Shown one piece after another: positions 1 to 8,405 of a stretch of 64,000 bases of DNA; positions within the stretch are counted from its first letter, which is position 1; the number at the start of each line of letters is the position of its first letter. The translations under genes and the position numbers were made by a program. The stretch is from Ignavibacteriales bacterium UBA1304 (lineage in GTDB: Bacteria; Bacteroidota; Ignavibacteria; Ignavibacteriales; Ignavibacteriaceae), in the NCBI GenBank assembly GCA_002307295.1, contig DBTY01000003.1, positions 73,650 to 137,649 of the forward strand, given 5' to 3'. Under the pieces are notes generated by a model. That model was not told where the DNA came from. It saw only the letters and a list, made by a program, of their open reading frames with translations, and searched no databases.

Positions 1-548
1 GCGCAAGTAATAACGCCCGTAACCGCAGCAGCGTTGGCGGTTGGAACAGAGACGACAGATCGTCTGTTTATGGAAACAGCTATGGATCAAGAAACATGAA
101 CAATAATAGAACCGACTTAAATAAAAGCAGAAACAATGGAAACGGTTCGGTTTACGGAAGAAACGGCGGCGGCGCTGTTCAAAGACAAAATAATCAGGCT
201 GGAAGGAATAATCCTAACGTTACTAATAATCCTTCAAATAGCGGAAGAAATATTCAGAGAGACGCAAGAACTGATACTAGACAGAAAAATTATTTTAGAC
301 AATATTCACAAGATAAAAGAGATAAGAGTTTACTAAGAACCGGCAGAAAAGAAGGCGGAAAGCTTTATTCTACTTCTCCAAGGAATGAAAATTCTCGCAG
401 AGAAAGCTCTAATAGAGGAAGTTATTCTACTCAGGGAAGAAGCCAAAGCGCTCCTTCTTCGTCAACGCCGAGGTCTTCTACTCAATCCTCCGGATCATCC
501 AGAGGCAATAGCGGAAGCAGCGACAGTAATTCAAGAAGAACAAGATAA
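1..548 (+). CDS. Low-complexity Asn/Ser/Arg/Gly-rich protein, C-terminal part
   Basis: The frame is open from the left edge of the window (first full codon at position 3) to the TAA at 546-548, so this is the C-terminal ~181 residues of a longer gene. The visible protein is almost entirely Asn, Ser, Arg and Gly, with no recognisable domain, and ends in a basic tail (SRRTR). The methionine codon at 96 lies inside the same low-complexity run and is unlikely to be the start. It lies 10 nt upstream of a lipoprotein that also has a low-complexity basic tail, and near a porin-like gene, so a secreted or surface role is possible. No function is assigned. Confidence 0.6.
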   Translation, partial: ASNNARNRSSVGGWNRDDRSSVYGNSYGSRNMNNNRTDLNKSRNNGNGSVYGRNGGGAVQRQNNQAGRNNPNVTNNPSNSGRNIQRDARTDTRQKNYFRQYSQDKRDKSLLRTGRKEGGKLYSTSPRNENSRRESSNRGSYSTQGRSQSAPSSSTPRSSTQSSGSSRGNSGSSDSNSRRTR

Positions 549-558
549 GGGGTTCATT

Positions 559-1134
559 ATGAAAGCAAAATTAAATAAACTGTTAGCCATTGCTATTTTG
601 GCTGGTTCTTTTGTGGCATTCAATGGATGCTATACTGTGCTGTGGAATCCAGATGACGATTATTCGTCCGACTATGAAGGATTAGAGTCTGATACCCCCT
701 CCACCGGGCCTACTAATAGTCCAATAATAGAGTGGGTACCCTATCCTAATAACCCATGGTGGAGCACTCCTCCAATCACCATTTCTGGCGGCAGCGGCGG
801 CGGAACAGGCTCCAGAACTCCTGAGGCTGTAAGAACAAGAGACAATACTCCAACAACTACTGATGACGGAAGAGGACGCGTTACGTCTCATCCTGTTAGA
901 ATAGATCTTCCAGCTCCAACTGTAAGTTCTCCTTCTACTGGAAGCGGGTCTGGCTCTACGACTACTCCTGTTGCTGCGCCGGTTGCGACTCCAACAACAA
1001 CAGATAAAAAAGACGACAGATCGACTCCTGCGGCTTCGACAAATAATAATTCGAATTCTAATCAACGAAGCGGCAGCACTAACACTATAAGAAATAATGA
1101 CGGCGATAGATCCACCGATAAAGGTAGGAGGTAA
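559..1134 (+). CDS. Putative lipoprotein with Ser/Thr/Pro-rich low-complexity tail
   Basis: 191 residues. The ATG at 559 is chosen because it gives a clean lipoprotein signal: MKAKLNK, a hydrophobic stretch, then a lipobox ending FNGC with Cys at about residue 24. A GGGG-containing ribosome site lies just upstream. The frame is open further upstream, but only through the preceding gene. After the Cys comes a short Asp- and Trp/Pro-rich part (NPWWSTPP), then about 120 residues rich in Ser, Thr, Gly, Asn and Pro, ending in a basic DKGRR. It is probably anchored in a membrane facing the periplasm or surface. Its stop lies 1 nt before the ATG of the porin-like gene, so the two are likely cotranscribed. 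Function unknown. Confidence 0.6.
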   Translation: MKAKLNKLLAIAILAGSFVAFNGCYTVLWNPDDDYSSDYEGLESDTPSTGPTNSPIIEWVPYPNNPWWSTPPITISGGSGGGTGSRTPEAVRTRDNTPTTTDDGRGRVTSHPVRIDLPAPTVSSPSTGSGSGSTTTPVAAPVATPTTTDKKDDRSTPAASTNNNSNSNQRSGSTNTIRNNDGDRSTDKGRR

Positions 1135-1135
1135 A

Positions 1136-2569
1136 ATGTGTAGAAGACAATATTCCTGTGCGGTATTAAGTATTATCATAATTGTCTTTTTTTCAATTAA
1201 TGGTTTTGCTCAAAATGTGAACGACGCGGTAAGATTAGCTCAGCCTGGGCTTGGAATGAGCGCAAGAGCGCTGGGTATGGGCAATAGCTATGTAGGACTT
1301 AGCGACGACGCTTCAGCCGCTTATTTTAATCCGGCTGGATTGGGTTTACTGCGGAAAATGGAGATTGCCGGCGGTATTAATTATAACAAAATTAATAACA
1401 GCGCAACTTTTCAGGGAGCCTCTACCGATTACTCAAATAGCAATACCGATCTCGATCAGATTAGTTTCGCTTTCCCTTTCCCCACATTAAGGGGCAGTTT
1501 AGTTTTTGGAATGTCGTATCATAAAACGAAAGATTTTAACGGCGCGTTAAGTTTTAACGGCTATAATAAAAATTCTTCTATGATTCAGTATCTGCTGCAG
1601 AATTCTTCAACTATTCCTTATGATCTTTATCTGGCCGATAAAGACTATAATTCTGCAATTGGAGGAGGTCTTAATCAAAGCGGCACAATTTTGCAATCCG
1701 GCACAATTGATAATTATACTTTTTCCGGCGCAATGGAAATTAACCGCAATTTATTTTTAGGCGCTAACATAGATATTATTTCGGGCAAGTATGAAAATTC
1801 AAGAGAGTATTATGAAGACGATTCATATAATTTATACCAGGGATTAACTGATCCGAATTCGGCTATTTCTAAGGACTTTAGGACATTTTACCTGAATGAT
1901 ATTATTAATTGGGATTTGTCCGGTTATGATTTAAAATTAGGCCTGCTCTATCAATTCCAGGATTTTGCAAGGTTTGGCGCAACAATACAATTCCCTAAAA
2001 CTTACAAAGTGAAAGAAGACTATAAAGTTGCCGGAAGCAGCGATTTTTCAGCCGCGTCCGTTCAGCTTGACGACGGTAAATACAGCGATAAAGTCGAATA
2101 CACTATCGTTACTCCTTATGAATTTTCCGGCGGCGTTGCAATCAATTATAGAGGCTTTATTTTTAGCGGTCAGATTACATATATCGATTATACTCAAACT
2201 CAGTTTGAAGACCCAACCGGTATAAGCGATTCTTATATAGCAGGTTTAAACAAAAACATAAAAGATCAGCTTAATTCTGTCGTTAATTATAACTTAGGAC
2301 TTGAGTATACGTTTTCAGATTTAGGTTTAAGAATCAGAGGCGGATATTTTGTTCAGCCGTCTCCATACAAAGGCGATCCTTCCGATTACAATAAAAAGTA
2401 TGTAACCGGGGGTTTTGGCTTCTTAGTTGAAGACGCTATTTCGATTGATTTTGCATATTTGCATGGCTTCTGGAAGGATTACGGCGATAATTACGGGACT
2501 AATCTTTCCCGCACATATCAGGATTTAACGTTAAATAAAATTATTGTCACCGGGACGTATCATTTTTAA
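1136..2569 (+). CDS. Outer membrane protein, PorV/FadL (OmpP1)-like beta-barrel
   Basis: 477 residues from the ATG at 1136, which follows a strong ribosome site (TAGGAGGT at 1125-1132). The frame is also open upstream to 1097, but that part overlaps the lipoprotein gene and would bury the signal peptide. A signal peptide ends near NGFAQ. It is followed by the family hallmark GLGMSARALGMGNSYVGL and then DDASAAYFNPAGLG, as in PorV/UPF0164 and FadL-type proteins. The rest is alternating aromatic/polar strands and ends in a terminal Phe (GTYHF), typical of an outer-membrane barrel. PorV proteins shuttle type IX cargo, whereas FadL relatives carry hydrophobic compounds; the sequence does not decide between them. 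Confidence 0.8.
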   Translation: MCRRQYSCAVLSIIIIVFFSINGFAQNVNDAVRLAQPGLGMSARALGMGNSYVGLSDDASAAYFNPAGLGLLRKMEIAGGINYNKINNSATFQGASTDYSNSNTDLDQISFAFPFPTLRGSLVFGMSYHKTKDFNGALSFNGYNKNSSMIQYLLQNSSTIPYDLYLADKDYNSAIGGGLNQSGTILQSGTIDNYTFSGAMEINRNLFLGANIDIISGKYENSREYYEDDSYNLYQGLTDPNSAISKDFRTFYLNDIINWDLSGYDLKLGLLYQFQDFARFGATIQFPKTYKVKEDYKVAGSSDFSAASVQLDDGKYSDKVEYTIVTPYEFSGGVAINYRGFIFSGQITYIDYTQTQFEDPTGISDSYIAGLNKNIKDQLNSVVNYNLGLEYTFSDLGLRIRGGYFVQPSPYKGDPSDYNKKYVTGGFGFLVEDAISIDFAYLHGFWKDYGDNYGTNLSRTYQDLTLNKIIVTGTYHF

Positions 2570-2600
2570 TTTCGTCCTGAATATTTGACAAAGTAGTTTA

Positions 2601-2630
2601 AGCGTCATATTTTTTATGACGCTTTTTTTT
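2601..2630 (+). terminator. Rho-independent terminator after the PorV-like gene
   Basis: Perfect 9-bp stem AGCGTCATA / TATGACGCT (2601-2609 and 2615-2623), 5-nt loop, followed by a run of Ts to 2630. It separates the porin-like gene from rsgA. Confidence 0.85.
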
Positions 2631-2650
2631 ATTATATAGAGAGGCAGCCT

Positions 2651-3610
2651 ATAAAAGGAATTGTTTGCAGAATTGAAGGTCAAAGTTTTTTTCTTTATGA
2701 CGAATCTCATGGAGGTTTAGTCAGGTGCAGTTTAAAAGGGAAATTCAAAAAAGAATTTCAACTGAAAAAAGATAAGCTCTACCACAGAGATATTACCGTT
2801 GTTGGCGATACTGTAGAGTATGATTTAAATGAAGACGGCGACGGAGTTATTTATGAAATAAAAGAGCGGAAGAACTATATTTCAAGAAAATCGCCAAAAC
2901 AAAAAGGAGCGGGTTACAGAGGCGAACGTCTTGAACAAATTATTGCTTCAAATATAGATAATTTTTTTATAGTCGGCAGCGCTAAAGAGCCCGATTTTAA
3001 TAATAAGGTAATTGATAGATTTCTTGTTATTGGAGAAAGCGCTAAATTGGAAAATGTCTATATCGTAATTAATAAAACTGATTTACGATATGACGAAGAA
3101 ATTAAATACTTTGAAAATATTTATAGAAATAGCGGCTATTCGGTTATACTTGCAAGTACTAAAGATAATAGCGGAATTGCCGAGATTAAAGAAAAAATGA
3201 CCGGTAAGACAAATTTAATCTGGGGGCAGTCGGGCGTCGGCAAGTCGTCTATGCTCAACGCTATCTATCCCCAAATGAATTTCAAAGTAGGCGTTGTCAG
3301 TCAGTTTAGTTCAAAAGGCAAGCACACTACAGTTACAAGCTCAATGATTCTGGCTGATAAAAACACATATATAATCGATACGCCGGGCATAAGGGAAATA
3401 GCTCCTTTTGGTATAAGGGAAGAAGATCTTTCCCATTATTTTATTGAATTTGCCCAGTTTTTTAAGGATTGCAGGTTTAACACATGCACTCATAACCATG
3501 AACCTGGCTGCGGCGTTATAAAAGCTCTGGAGGAAGAAAAAATTTCTTATGAAAGATATGAGAGTTATTTGCGATTATTAGAGACGATTGAAGAAGATAT
3601 TGTGTTTTAA
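2651..3610 (+). CDS. rsgA: Ribosome small subunit-dependent GTPase RsgA, apparent ATA start
   Basis: 319 residues. It is a circularly permuted GTPase that matures the 30S subunit. Domains in order: N-terminal OB fold (IKGIVCRIEGQ onward), G4 motif NKTD, G1 P-loop GQSGVGKSS, G3 DTPG, and a C-terminal zinc motif CRFNTCTHNHEPGC. The family N-terminus aligns to an ATA codon at 2651, with GAGAGG at 2639-2644 six nt upstream. The frame is open from a stop at 2594-2596, and between there and 3047 it contains no ATG, GTG or TTG. The first such codon (TTG at 3047) would remove the OB fold. An ATA start, a sequence error or a recent ATG-to-ATA mutation all fit. Family identity is secure; the start is inferred. 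Confidence 0.88.
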   Translation: MKGIVCRIEGQSFFLYDESHGGLVRCSLKGKFKKEFQLKKDKLYHRDITVVGDTVEYDLNEDGDGVIYEIKERKNYISRKSPKQKGAGYRGERLEQIIASNIDNFFIVGSAKEPDFNNKVIDRFLVIGESAKLENVYIVINKTDLRYDEEIKYFENIYRNSGYSVILASTKDNSGIAEIKEKMTGKTNLIWGQSGVGKSSMLNAIYPQMNFKVGVVSQFSSKGKHTTVTSSMILADKNTYIIDTPGIREIAPFGIREEDLSHYFIEFAQFFKDCRFNTCTHNHEPGCGVIKALEEEKISYERYESYLRLLETIEEDIVF

Positions 3611-3625
3611 TTTCGTCTTTTTCAT

Positions 3626-3633
3626 TATATTTG
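3626..3633 (+). promoter_or_regulatory. Possible -7 element (TAnnTTTG) for menFD
   Basis: TATATTTG matches the Bacteroidota -7 consensus and lies 49 nt upstream of the menF ATG in a short AT-rich gap after rsgA. The matching -33 TTG is not well spaced, so this is a weak call. Confidence 0.3.
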
Positions 3634-3682
3634 AAACTTTTCGTATTGAATTTTTATTATTATTAAATAAATGATCTAAATA

Positions 3683-5098
3683 ATGGACTACTTTATTCAA
3701 CAATCTGTAGAAAAATTTTCTGATTTTATTTCACAAGTTGATCTGAAATCAAACCCTAAAATAACTGTTAACTATTTATTGAGTTTTGGCGTAGAGCTGG
3801 ATTCTTATGACTTTCGTCAGAACCTTGATAGAATTCTAAAAAGCTTTGAAAAAACTTTTTATTTTGAAAAACCGAAAGACAACTTTGCCGTCCTTGGCTT
3901 TGACGACCTTATTGTAGTCAATACTGAAGGGAAAGAAAGGTTTGCGACTATAGATAAAAAAATCTTATCGTATAAAAGTAACTTTCTGAATAACTGGGAA
4001 GAAATAGGGCTTGAAAACGCCCCGGTTTTTATGGGGGGCGCAAAGTTCATCCCTGAGCAGCCTGGCGAATTATGGGAGAATTATTCCGACTCATATTGGT
4101 TTATACCAGATAATGTTCTTCTGAAAAAAGGGGATAAATATTATTATCTGCATAATATTCAGGCTACAAATAAATCGGATGCGGAATCGTTAATACAAAG
4201 ATATGCCGCAAAACTTAAAAAAGTTACCGAGTTATCGGCGCCAACTCCTCTTTTGCCTCCTAAAATATTGGCCGTAAAGGGAAGTTCGCCAAAAGAAAAA
4301 AAGAAATGGATAGCCTCGGCAAAAGAAGCTATAAATATGCTTGAAAACGCCGATCTTTCAAAGGTCGTTTTATCACGGAGCCTTGAGCTGAAATTATCGG
4401 AAGAATTAAACCTTAGTTTTGCGTTGACAAAATTAAGAGAAAATTACCCAGATTCTTATATTTTTGCTTTTCATTCCGGCAAGTCGACTTTCTTTGGCGC
4501 GTCGCCAGAGAAATTAGCTAAGTTTGCAGATAATAAAATTGAAATAGACGCTATGGCAGGTTCGGCTTCAAGAGGAAGCTCGCAAGAATCAGACGAAAAA
4601 TTAGAAGACGACTTACTTCATAGTCAAAAAGATCTGGCTGAACATAAATTTGTGTTAGATTATATTATCAAATCTATTTCTAAAATAGTTGAAAGTCTTG
4701 AATTTGATCCTCAGCCCAAAGTAAAGAAATTTAAAAATATTCAGCATCTTTGGGTTCCGCTTCAGGCTGCGCTAAAATCCGGCTCGGCTGTATTTGAAGT
4801 AATTGATACAATTTTTCCTACCCCTGCTGTTTGCGGAACTCCAAAAGAAAAAGCCGTAAGCTGTATTAAAAAATTAGAAGACTACAGACGCGGAATGTAT
4901 GGCGGAATGGTAGGCTGGTTTAATTTTGAAGGTGAAGGAGAGTTTGCCGTATCAATAAGATCTGCGCTGACAAAAGGCGATAAATTGACCGCTTTTGCGG
5001 GGTGCGGTATTGTGGCTGATTCAAACGCGGAAAAAGAATATGAAGAATCTGAATTAAAACTGAAAACTATATTGTCGCTATTTGAAAATGAAAATTAA
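3683..5098 (+). CDS. menF: Isochorismate synthase (MenF type)
   Basis: 471 residues with a C-terminal chorismate-binding domain. Visible motifs include LSKVVLSRSLEL, GASPEKLAKF, DAMAGSASRG, TPAVCGTPKEKA, RRGMYGGMVGW and the C-terminal FAGCGIVADSNAEKEYEES. The enzyme converts chorismate to isochorismate, the first committed step of menaquinone synthesis. Siderophore pathways use a similar enzyme, but menD follows immediately and overlaps by 11 nt, so the menaquinone role is favoured. Length and motif order are normal for the family. The expected AVGG is AVCG here, a small deviation. The other men genes are not in this window. Confidence 0.9.
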   Translation: MDYFIQQSVEKFSDFISQVDLKSNPKITVNYLLSFGVELDSYDFRQNLDRILKSFEKTFYFEKPKDNFAVLGFDDLIVVNTEGKERFATIDKKILSYKSNFLNNWEEIGLENAPVFMGGAKFIPEQPGELWENYSDSYWFIPDNVLLKKGDKYYYLHNIQATNKSDAESLIQRYAAKLKKVTELSAPTPLLPPKILAVKGSSPKEKKKWIASAKEAINMLENADLSKVVLSRSLELKLSEELNLSFALTKLRENYPDSYIFAFHSGKSTFFGASPEKLAKFADNKIEIDAMAGSASRGSSQESDEKLEDDLLHSQKDLAEHKFVLDYIIKSISKIVESLEFDPQPKVKKFKNIQHLWVPLQAALKSGSAVFEVIDTIFPTPAVCGTPKEKAVSCIKKLEDYRRGMYGGMVGWFNFEGEGEFAVSIRSALTKGDKLTAFAGCGIVADSNAEKEYEESELKLKTILSLFENEN

Positions 5099-6857
5099 GG
5101 TTAACCGAAACTGCTTATGGGCTGATACTTTTGTAAACGGTTTATCTTCTTTGGGGGTTAAATATGCGTGTATTTCGCCCGGTTCAAGAAATACTTCTTT
5201 AACAATTGCGTTTGCTAAGAATAAAAAAATAAAATCGTACCTGCATATAGACGAAAGAGCTTCGGCTTTTTTTGCCCTTGGAATTGCAAAAGCAAAACAT
5301 ACGCCAGTGGCTTTGGTCTGCACGTCCGGCACTGCGGTAGCGGAGTTTTATCCGGCAATTATAGAGGCTTTTAAGCAGCGCGTTCCATTAATCGTATGCA
5401 CTGCGGATAGACCTGCGGAGCTTCTGAATCTTGGCGCAAATCAAACAATCTTTCAAAAAGATATTTACAAAAACCATATTCGTTTTTCGGCGGACGCAGG
5501 TCTGCCTGAATTATCGGAAAAGAAACTGAACGCTTTAAGAATGTTAACTCTTAAAGCGTTTTTAACATCCTCTGCGCTAGATACCGGTCCGGTGCATATT
5601 AATTTCCCGTTTGATAAGCCTTTTGAACCAGACAGCTTTACTGACGAAATTGAAGAAGACTTATTGGTTTTATCAAAAACGGAATTTAAAAACGGCGCCG
5701 GAAGCATTAACAAAAATAATAGCGGCAAAAACGGTTGGATTACTGAAATTGCCAAAGAAATGAAAACATCTTCTAAAGGGATTATAATCGTTGGGCCTGG
5801 GAGTTATGAAAAAGAATTTTATAAACAATGCTCTGAGCTTTCTGATAAACTCAGCTATCCAATATTAGCCGACGCTTCTTCGGGCTTCCGTTTTACGGAA
5901 TTTAACAAAAAAAACGTTATTGCTAATTATGACGCGTTCCTGCGTTCAAATGAATTTATTAAAAAACACTCTCCTGAGCTTATCATACATTTTGGAAGGA
6001 CTGTCACTTCAAAATATCTTGATGAATATTTAAGCAAATGCAATTCGCCCCGATACATGATAAACGAATTTGGAGATTGGTTTGATCCTTCAAAGAAATC
6101 AATCGGCGCATTTAAATATGCGCCTGAAGATTTTTGCGGCGAAGTTTTAACTAAACTTAATAAGTTAAAGCGCGAACAAAACAGCGATAGCTGGCTGAAA
6201 GATTTTATTTTTGCGGATAAAACTGCTGAATTAATAAAAAACGGCATTATCGGAAATTCGATTTTTGCTTCTGAAAGCGGCGTTATAAACGAGCTGATTG
6301 ATCTTTTGCCAAAAGATTCGAACCTGATGATTTCCAACAGTATGCCCATACGCGATTTTGATAATTTCGCTTCGTTACAGACAAAAAAAATCTCGCTTTT
6401 TTATAACCGGGGCGCAAGCGGAATAGACGGAATTATTTCTACCGCATTGGGAATTGCCAGTTCTACTAACAAAACTACAATTCTGCTTACAGGCGATTTA
6501 GCTTTTTATTACGATTTAAGCGGTTTTCTTGCAGCCGCAAAATATAAAATACCGCTTATTGTAATTCTTATTAATAATAACGGCGGCGGAATATTCAAAA
6601 TGCTGCCTGTATCGAAACAAAAAACAATATTTGACGATTTCTTTATGGCTTCGCATAACTTAGATTTTAAACCGTTTGTTAAAGGGTTTGGTGGAAATTA
6701 TTTTCTTGTGAAAAGCCGAAGCGGTTTTATTAAGAATTTTAGTCAGGCGTTAGGCAAAAAAGAGTTTTCTGTTCTTGAAATAAAAACTGATATGACTGAA
6801 TCGTTAAATATAAGAAATGATTACTGGAATACAGTAACTGAAAAATTATCCGAATAA
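5088..6857 (+). CDS. menD: 2-succinyl-5-enolpyruvyl-6-hydroxy-3-cyclohexene-1-carboxylate synthase
   Basis: 589 residues. A thiamine-diphosphate enzyme that joins 2-oxoglutarate and isochorismate to make SEPHCHC in menaquinone synthesis. The N-terminal Pyr domain has CISPGSRNTSLTIAF and the catalytic-Glu segment HIDERASAFFALGIAKA. The C-terminal PP domain has the ThDP/Mg motif GDLAFYYD with NNNGGGIF about 25 residues later. The ATG at 5088 is preferred. The frame also allows TTG at 5082, two codons earlier. It overlaps the end of menF, which suggests translational coupling. Confidence 0.93.
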   Translation: MKIKVNRNCLWADTFVNGLSSLGVKYACISPGSRNTSLTIAFAKNKKIKSYLHIDERASAFFALGIAKAKHTPVALVCTSGTAVAEFYPAIIEAFKQRVPLIVCTADRPAELLNLGANQTIFQKDIYKNHIRFSADAGLPELSEKKLNALRMLTLKAFLTSSALDTGPVHINFPFDKPFEPDSFTDEIEEDLLVLSKTEFKNGAGSINKNNSGKNGWITEIAKEMKTSSKGIIIVGPGSYEKEFYKQCSELSDKLSYPILADASSGFRFTEFNKKNVIANYDAFLRSNEFIKKHSPELIIHFGRTVTSKYLDEYLSKCNSPRYMINEFGDWFDPSKKSIGAFKYAPEDFCGEVLTKLNKLKREQNSDSWLKDFIFADKTAELIKNGIIGNSIFASESGVINELIDLLPKDSNLMISNSMPIRDFDNFASLQTKKISLFYNRGASGIDGIISTALGIASSTNKTTILLTGDLAFYYDLSGFLAAAKYKIPLIVILINNNGGGIFKMLPVSKQKTIFDDFFMASHNLDFKPFVKGFGGNYFLVKSRSGFIKNFSQALGKKEFSVLEIKTDMTESLNIRNDYWNTVTEKLSE

Positions 6858-6893
6858 TAATAGCAAAAAGCTTAATATAGAGGCTGAACCCAT

Positions 6894-7403
6894 ATGATAA
6901 TCAGAAGAGAAACGGAAGAAGATTTTACAGAGATTTATAACTTAGTTAAAACAGCTTTTCAAACGGCAAAAGTTTCTAATGGAAAGGAACAGGAATTTGT
7001 GGAACAATTGCGTTCTGGCGACGGATACATTCCGGAGTTTGCGCTTGTAGCTGAAGAAGAAGGGAAATTAATCGGCCACGTTATGCTTACAATTACGTAT
7101 GTGATTAACGGTCACAATAAAGTTGAATCGCTTTTATTAGCTCCGCTTTCTGTAGCCTTGGAGCATCGCGATAAAGGAATCGGTTCTACATTAGTAAATG
7201 AAAGCATGAAACTTGCTAAACTAAAGGGGTATTCTTCCATATTTCTTGTGGGCGATCCAAATTACTATGGCAGATTTGGGTTTAAGACTACTGCTCCCAT
7301 AGGGATTAAATGTATTTATGACGAGGTTCCTGACGATGTTATGCTTTATTGCGAGCTTACGCCTGGCGCTCTAAGAGGAGTGGTTGGCAAAGTAGAATGC
7401 TAA
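6894..7403 (+). CDS. GNAT N-acetyltransferase, YhbS-like
   Basis: 169 residues with a single GNAT fold. The acetyl-CoA motif is seen as LSVALEHRDKGIGSTLVNESMKLA (R/Q-x-x-G-x-G form), followed by the late segment YYGRFGFKT typical of YhbS-type enzymes. The substrate cannot be read from sequence. It lies 36 nt after menD on the same strand and overlaps the convergent gene at 7400-7681 by 4 nt. A link to menaquinone synthesis is not implied. Confidence 0.8.
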   Translation: MIIRRETEEDFTEIYNLVKTAFQTAKVSNGKEQEFVEQLRSGDGYIPEFALVAEEEGKLIGHVMLTITYVINGHNKVESLLLAPLSVALEHRDKGIGSTLVNESMKLAKLKGYSSIFLVGDPNYYGRFGFKTTAPIGIKCIYDEVPDDVMLYCELTPGALRGVVGKVEC

Positions 7404-7681
7404 TTATGAGATTCTTCCGGTTCGTGATTGGTTTTTCTTTTATCCGCATAGACGGAAATCTTACTGCCTAAAAACTGTCCTGAGAAAAAAGCGAAAATTA
7501 AAATTGGGTAAGTAATAAACTGAAAACCGATATTGGAATAAATCCTTAATAAAACCACAAACGGCACGGGTATATGAATAGAAAGCGCCCATTGAAGGGA
7601 GAACTTTTTAACCTTTGCTCGCCAATATCCAAATGGGATATTGAATAAAAACACAATCAGCGCTACTATAAAAATTCTCAA
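7400..7681 (-). CDS. Small integral membrane protein, unknown function
   Basis: 93 residues. Two to three hydrophobic segments are visible: MRIFIVALIVFLFNIPFG at the start, WALSIHIPVPFVVLLRIY in the middle, and FITYPILIFAFFSGQFLGS near residue 60. They are followed by a short charged tail (ADKRKTNHEPEESHN). The gene sits 5 nt downstream of the LolD-like ATPase on the same strand, so it probably belongs to that operon. No family was recognised. Confidence 0.6.
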   Translation of the reverse strand: MRIFIVALIVFLFNIPFGYWRAKVKKFSLQWALSIHIPVPFVVLLRIYSNIGFQFITYPILIFAFFSGQFLGSKISVYADKRKTNHEPEESHN

Positions 7682-7686
7682 TAAGC

Positions 7687-8403
7687 TTATTCCTGGACTA
7701 AACGTCCGTCTTTGATTTCCAAAACGTTATCCGCTAATTTAATAAGGTCGTGGTTATGCGTAACTATAATCAGAGTCTTTCCGTATTTTTCTTTTAGCTC
7801 AACAAAAGTGTGATGAAGCATCTCGCTGTTTTCTGTGTCCAAATTGCCGGAAGGCTCGTCGGCAAAAATAATAGAAGGGTCGTTAGCCATCGCCCGCGCT
7901 ACTGCGACGCGCTGCTGTTCGCCGCCGGAAAGTTCAGCCGGTTTGTGATTGATTCTATCTGCAAGACCAAGCCTGTCTAAAAGTTCAACCCCTTTTTTTT
8001 CTGCTTTTGAAAGCGAGGTCCCGTTTATTAATTGAGGGATTGCGACATTTTCCAAAGCGGTAAACTCCGGCAGAAGATGATGGAATTGAAATACAAAACC
8101 CATATTGCCGTTGCGAAACTTAGCAAGCTTATCGTTGCTCATTTTAATAATGTTATTGTCTTCAAAATAGACTTCGCCGCTATCGGGTCTGTCTAACCCG
8201 CTGAGTATGTGAAGCAGAGTGCTTTTACCAGCGCCCGAAGCTCCTACTATAACGGAAATTTTGTTAACGGGTATGCCTATCGAAATGCCTTTTAAAACTT
8301 CTAATTTGTTCTGTTTGGTAGTCTGATAAGTCTTTATGATATTTTCAGCTCGTAAAATAAACTCATTCATATTTTTATTATTTGTTTCGTTACTGTTTGT
8401 CAT
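7687..8403 (-). CDS. lolD: ABC transporter ATPase, LolD/MacB type
   Basis: 238 residues from the ATG at 8403. A GTG at 8415 is in frame but lies inside the preceding permease gene. Walker A is GASGAGKST, the Q-loop is FVFQFHHLLPEFT, the ABC signature is LSGGEQQRVAVARA, and Walker B is IIFADEPSG. The H-loop region is VTHNHD. These fit the LolD/MacB/FtsE branch, which works with FtsX-type permeases. Two such permeases lie directly upstream, with the first base of this start only 2 nt after the previous stop. By analogy the complex extracts lipoproteins from the inner membrane, but another export role is possible. Confidence 0.85.
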   Translation of the reverse strand: MTNSNETNNKNMNEFILRAENIIKTYQTTKQNKLEVLKGISIGIPVNKISVIVGASGAGKSTLLHILSGLDRPDSGEVYFEDNNIIKMSNDKLAKFRNGNMGFVFQFHHLLPEFTALENVAIPQLINGTSLSKAEKKGVELLDRLGLADRINHKPAELSGGEQQRVAVARAMANDPSIIFADEPSGNLDTENSEMLHHTFVELKEKYGKTLIIVTHNHDLIKLADNVLEIKDGRLVQE

Positions 8404-8405
8404 TG

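Noticed and set aside
682..1179. 165-codon minus-strand frame
   Set aside because: Antisense of the low-complexity lipoprotein; the Ser/Arg-rich product reflects repeated codons.
3047..3610. Short RsgA starting at TTG 3047
   Set aside because: It would lack the OB fold that is conserved in frame upstream.
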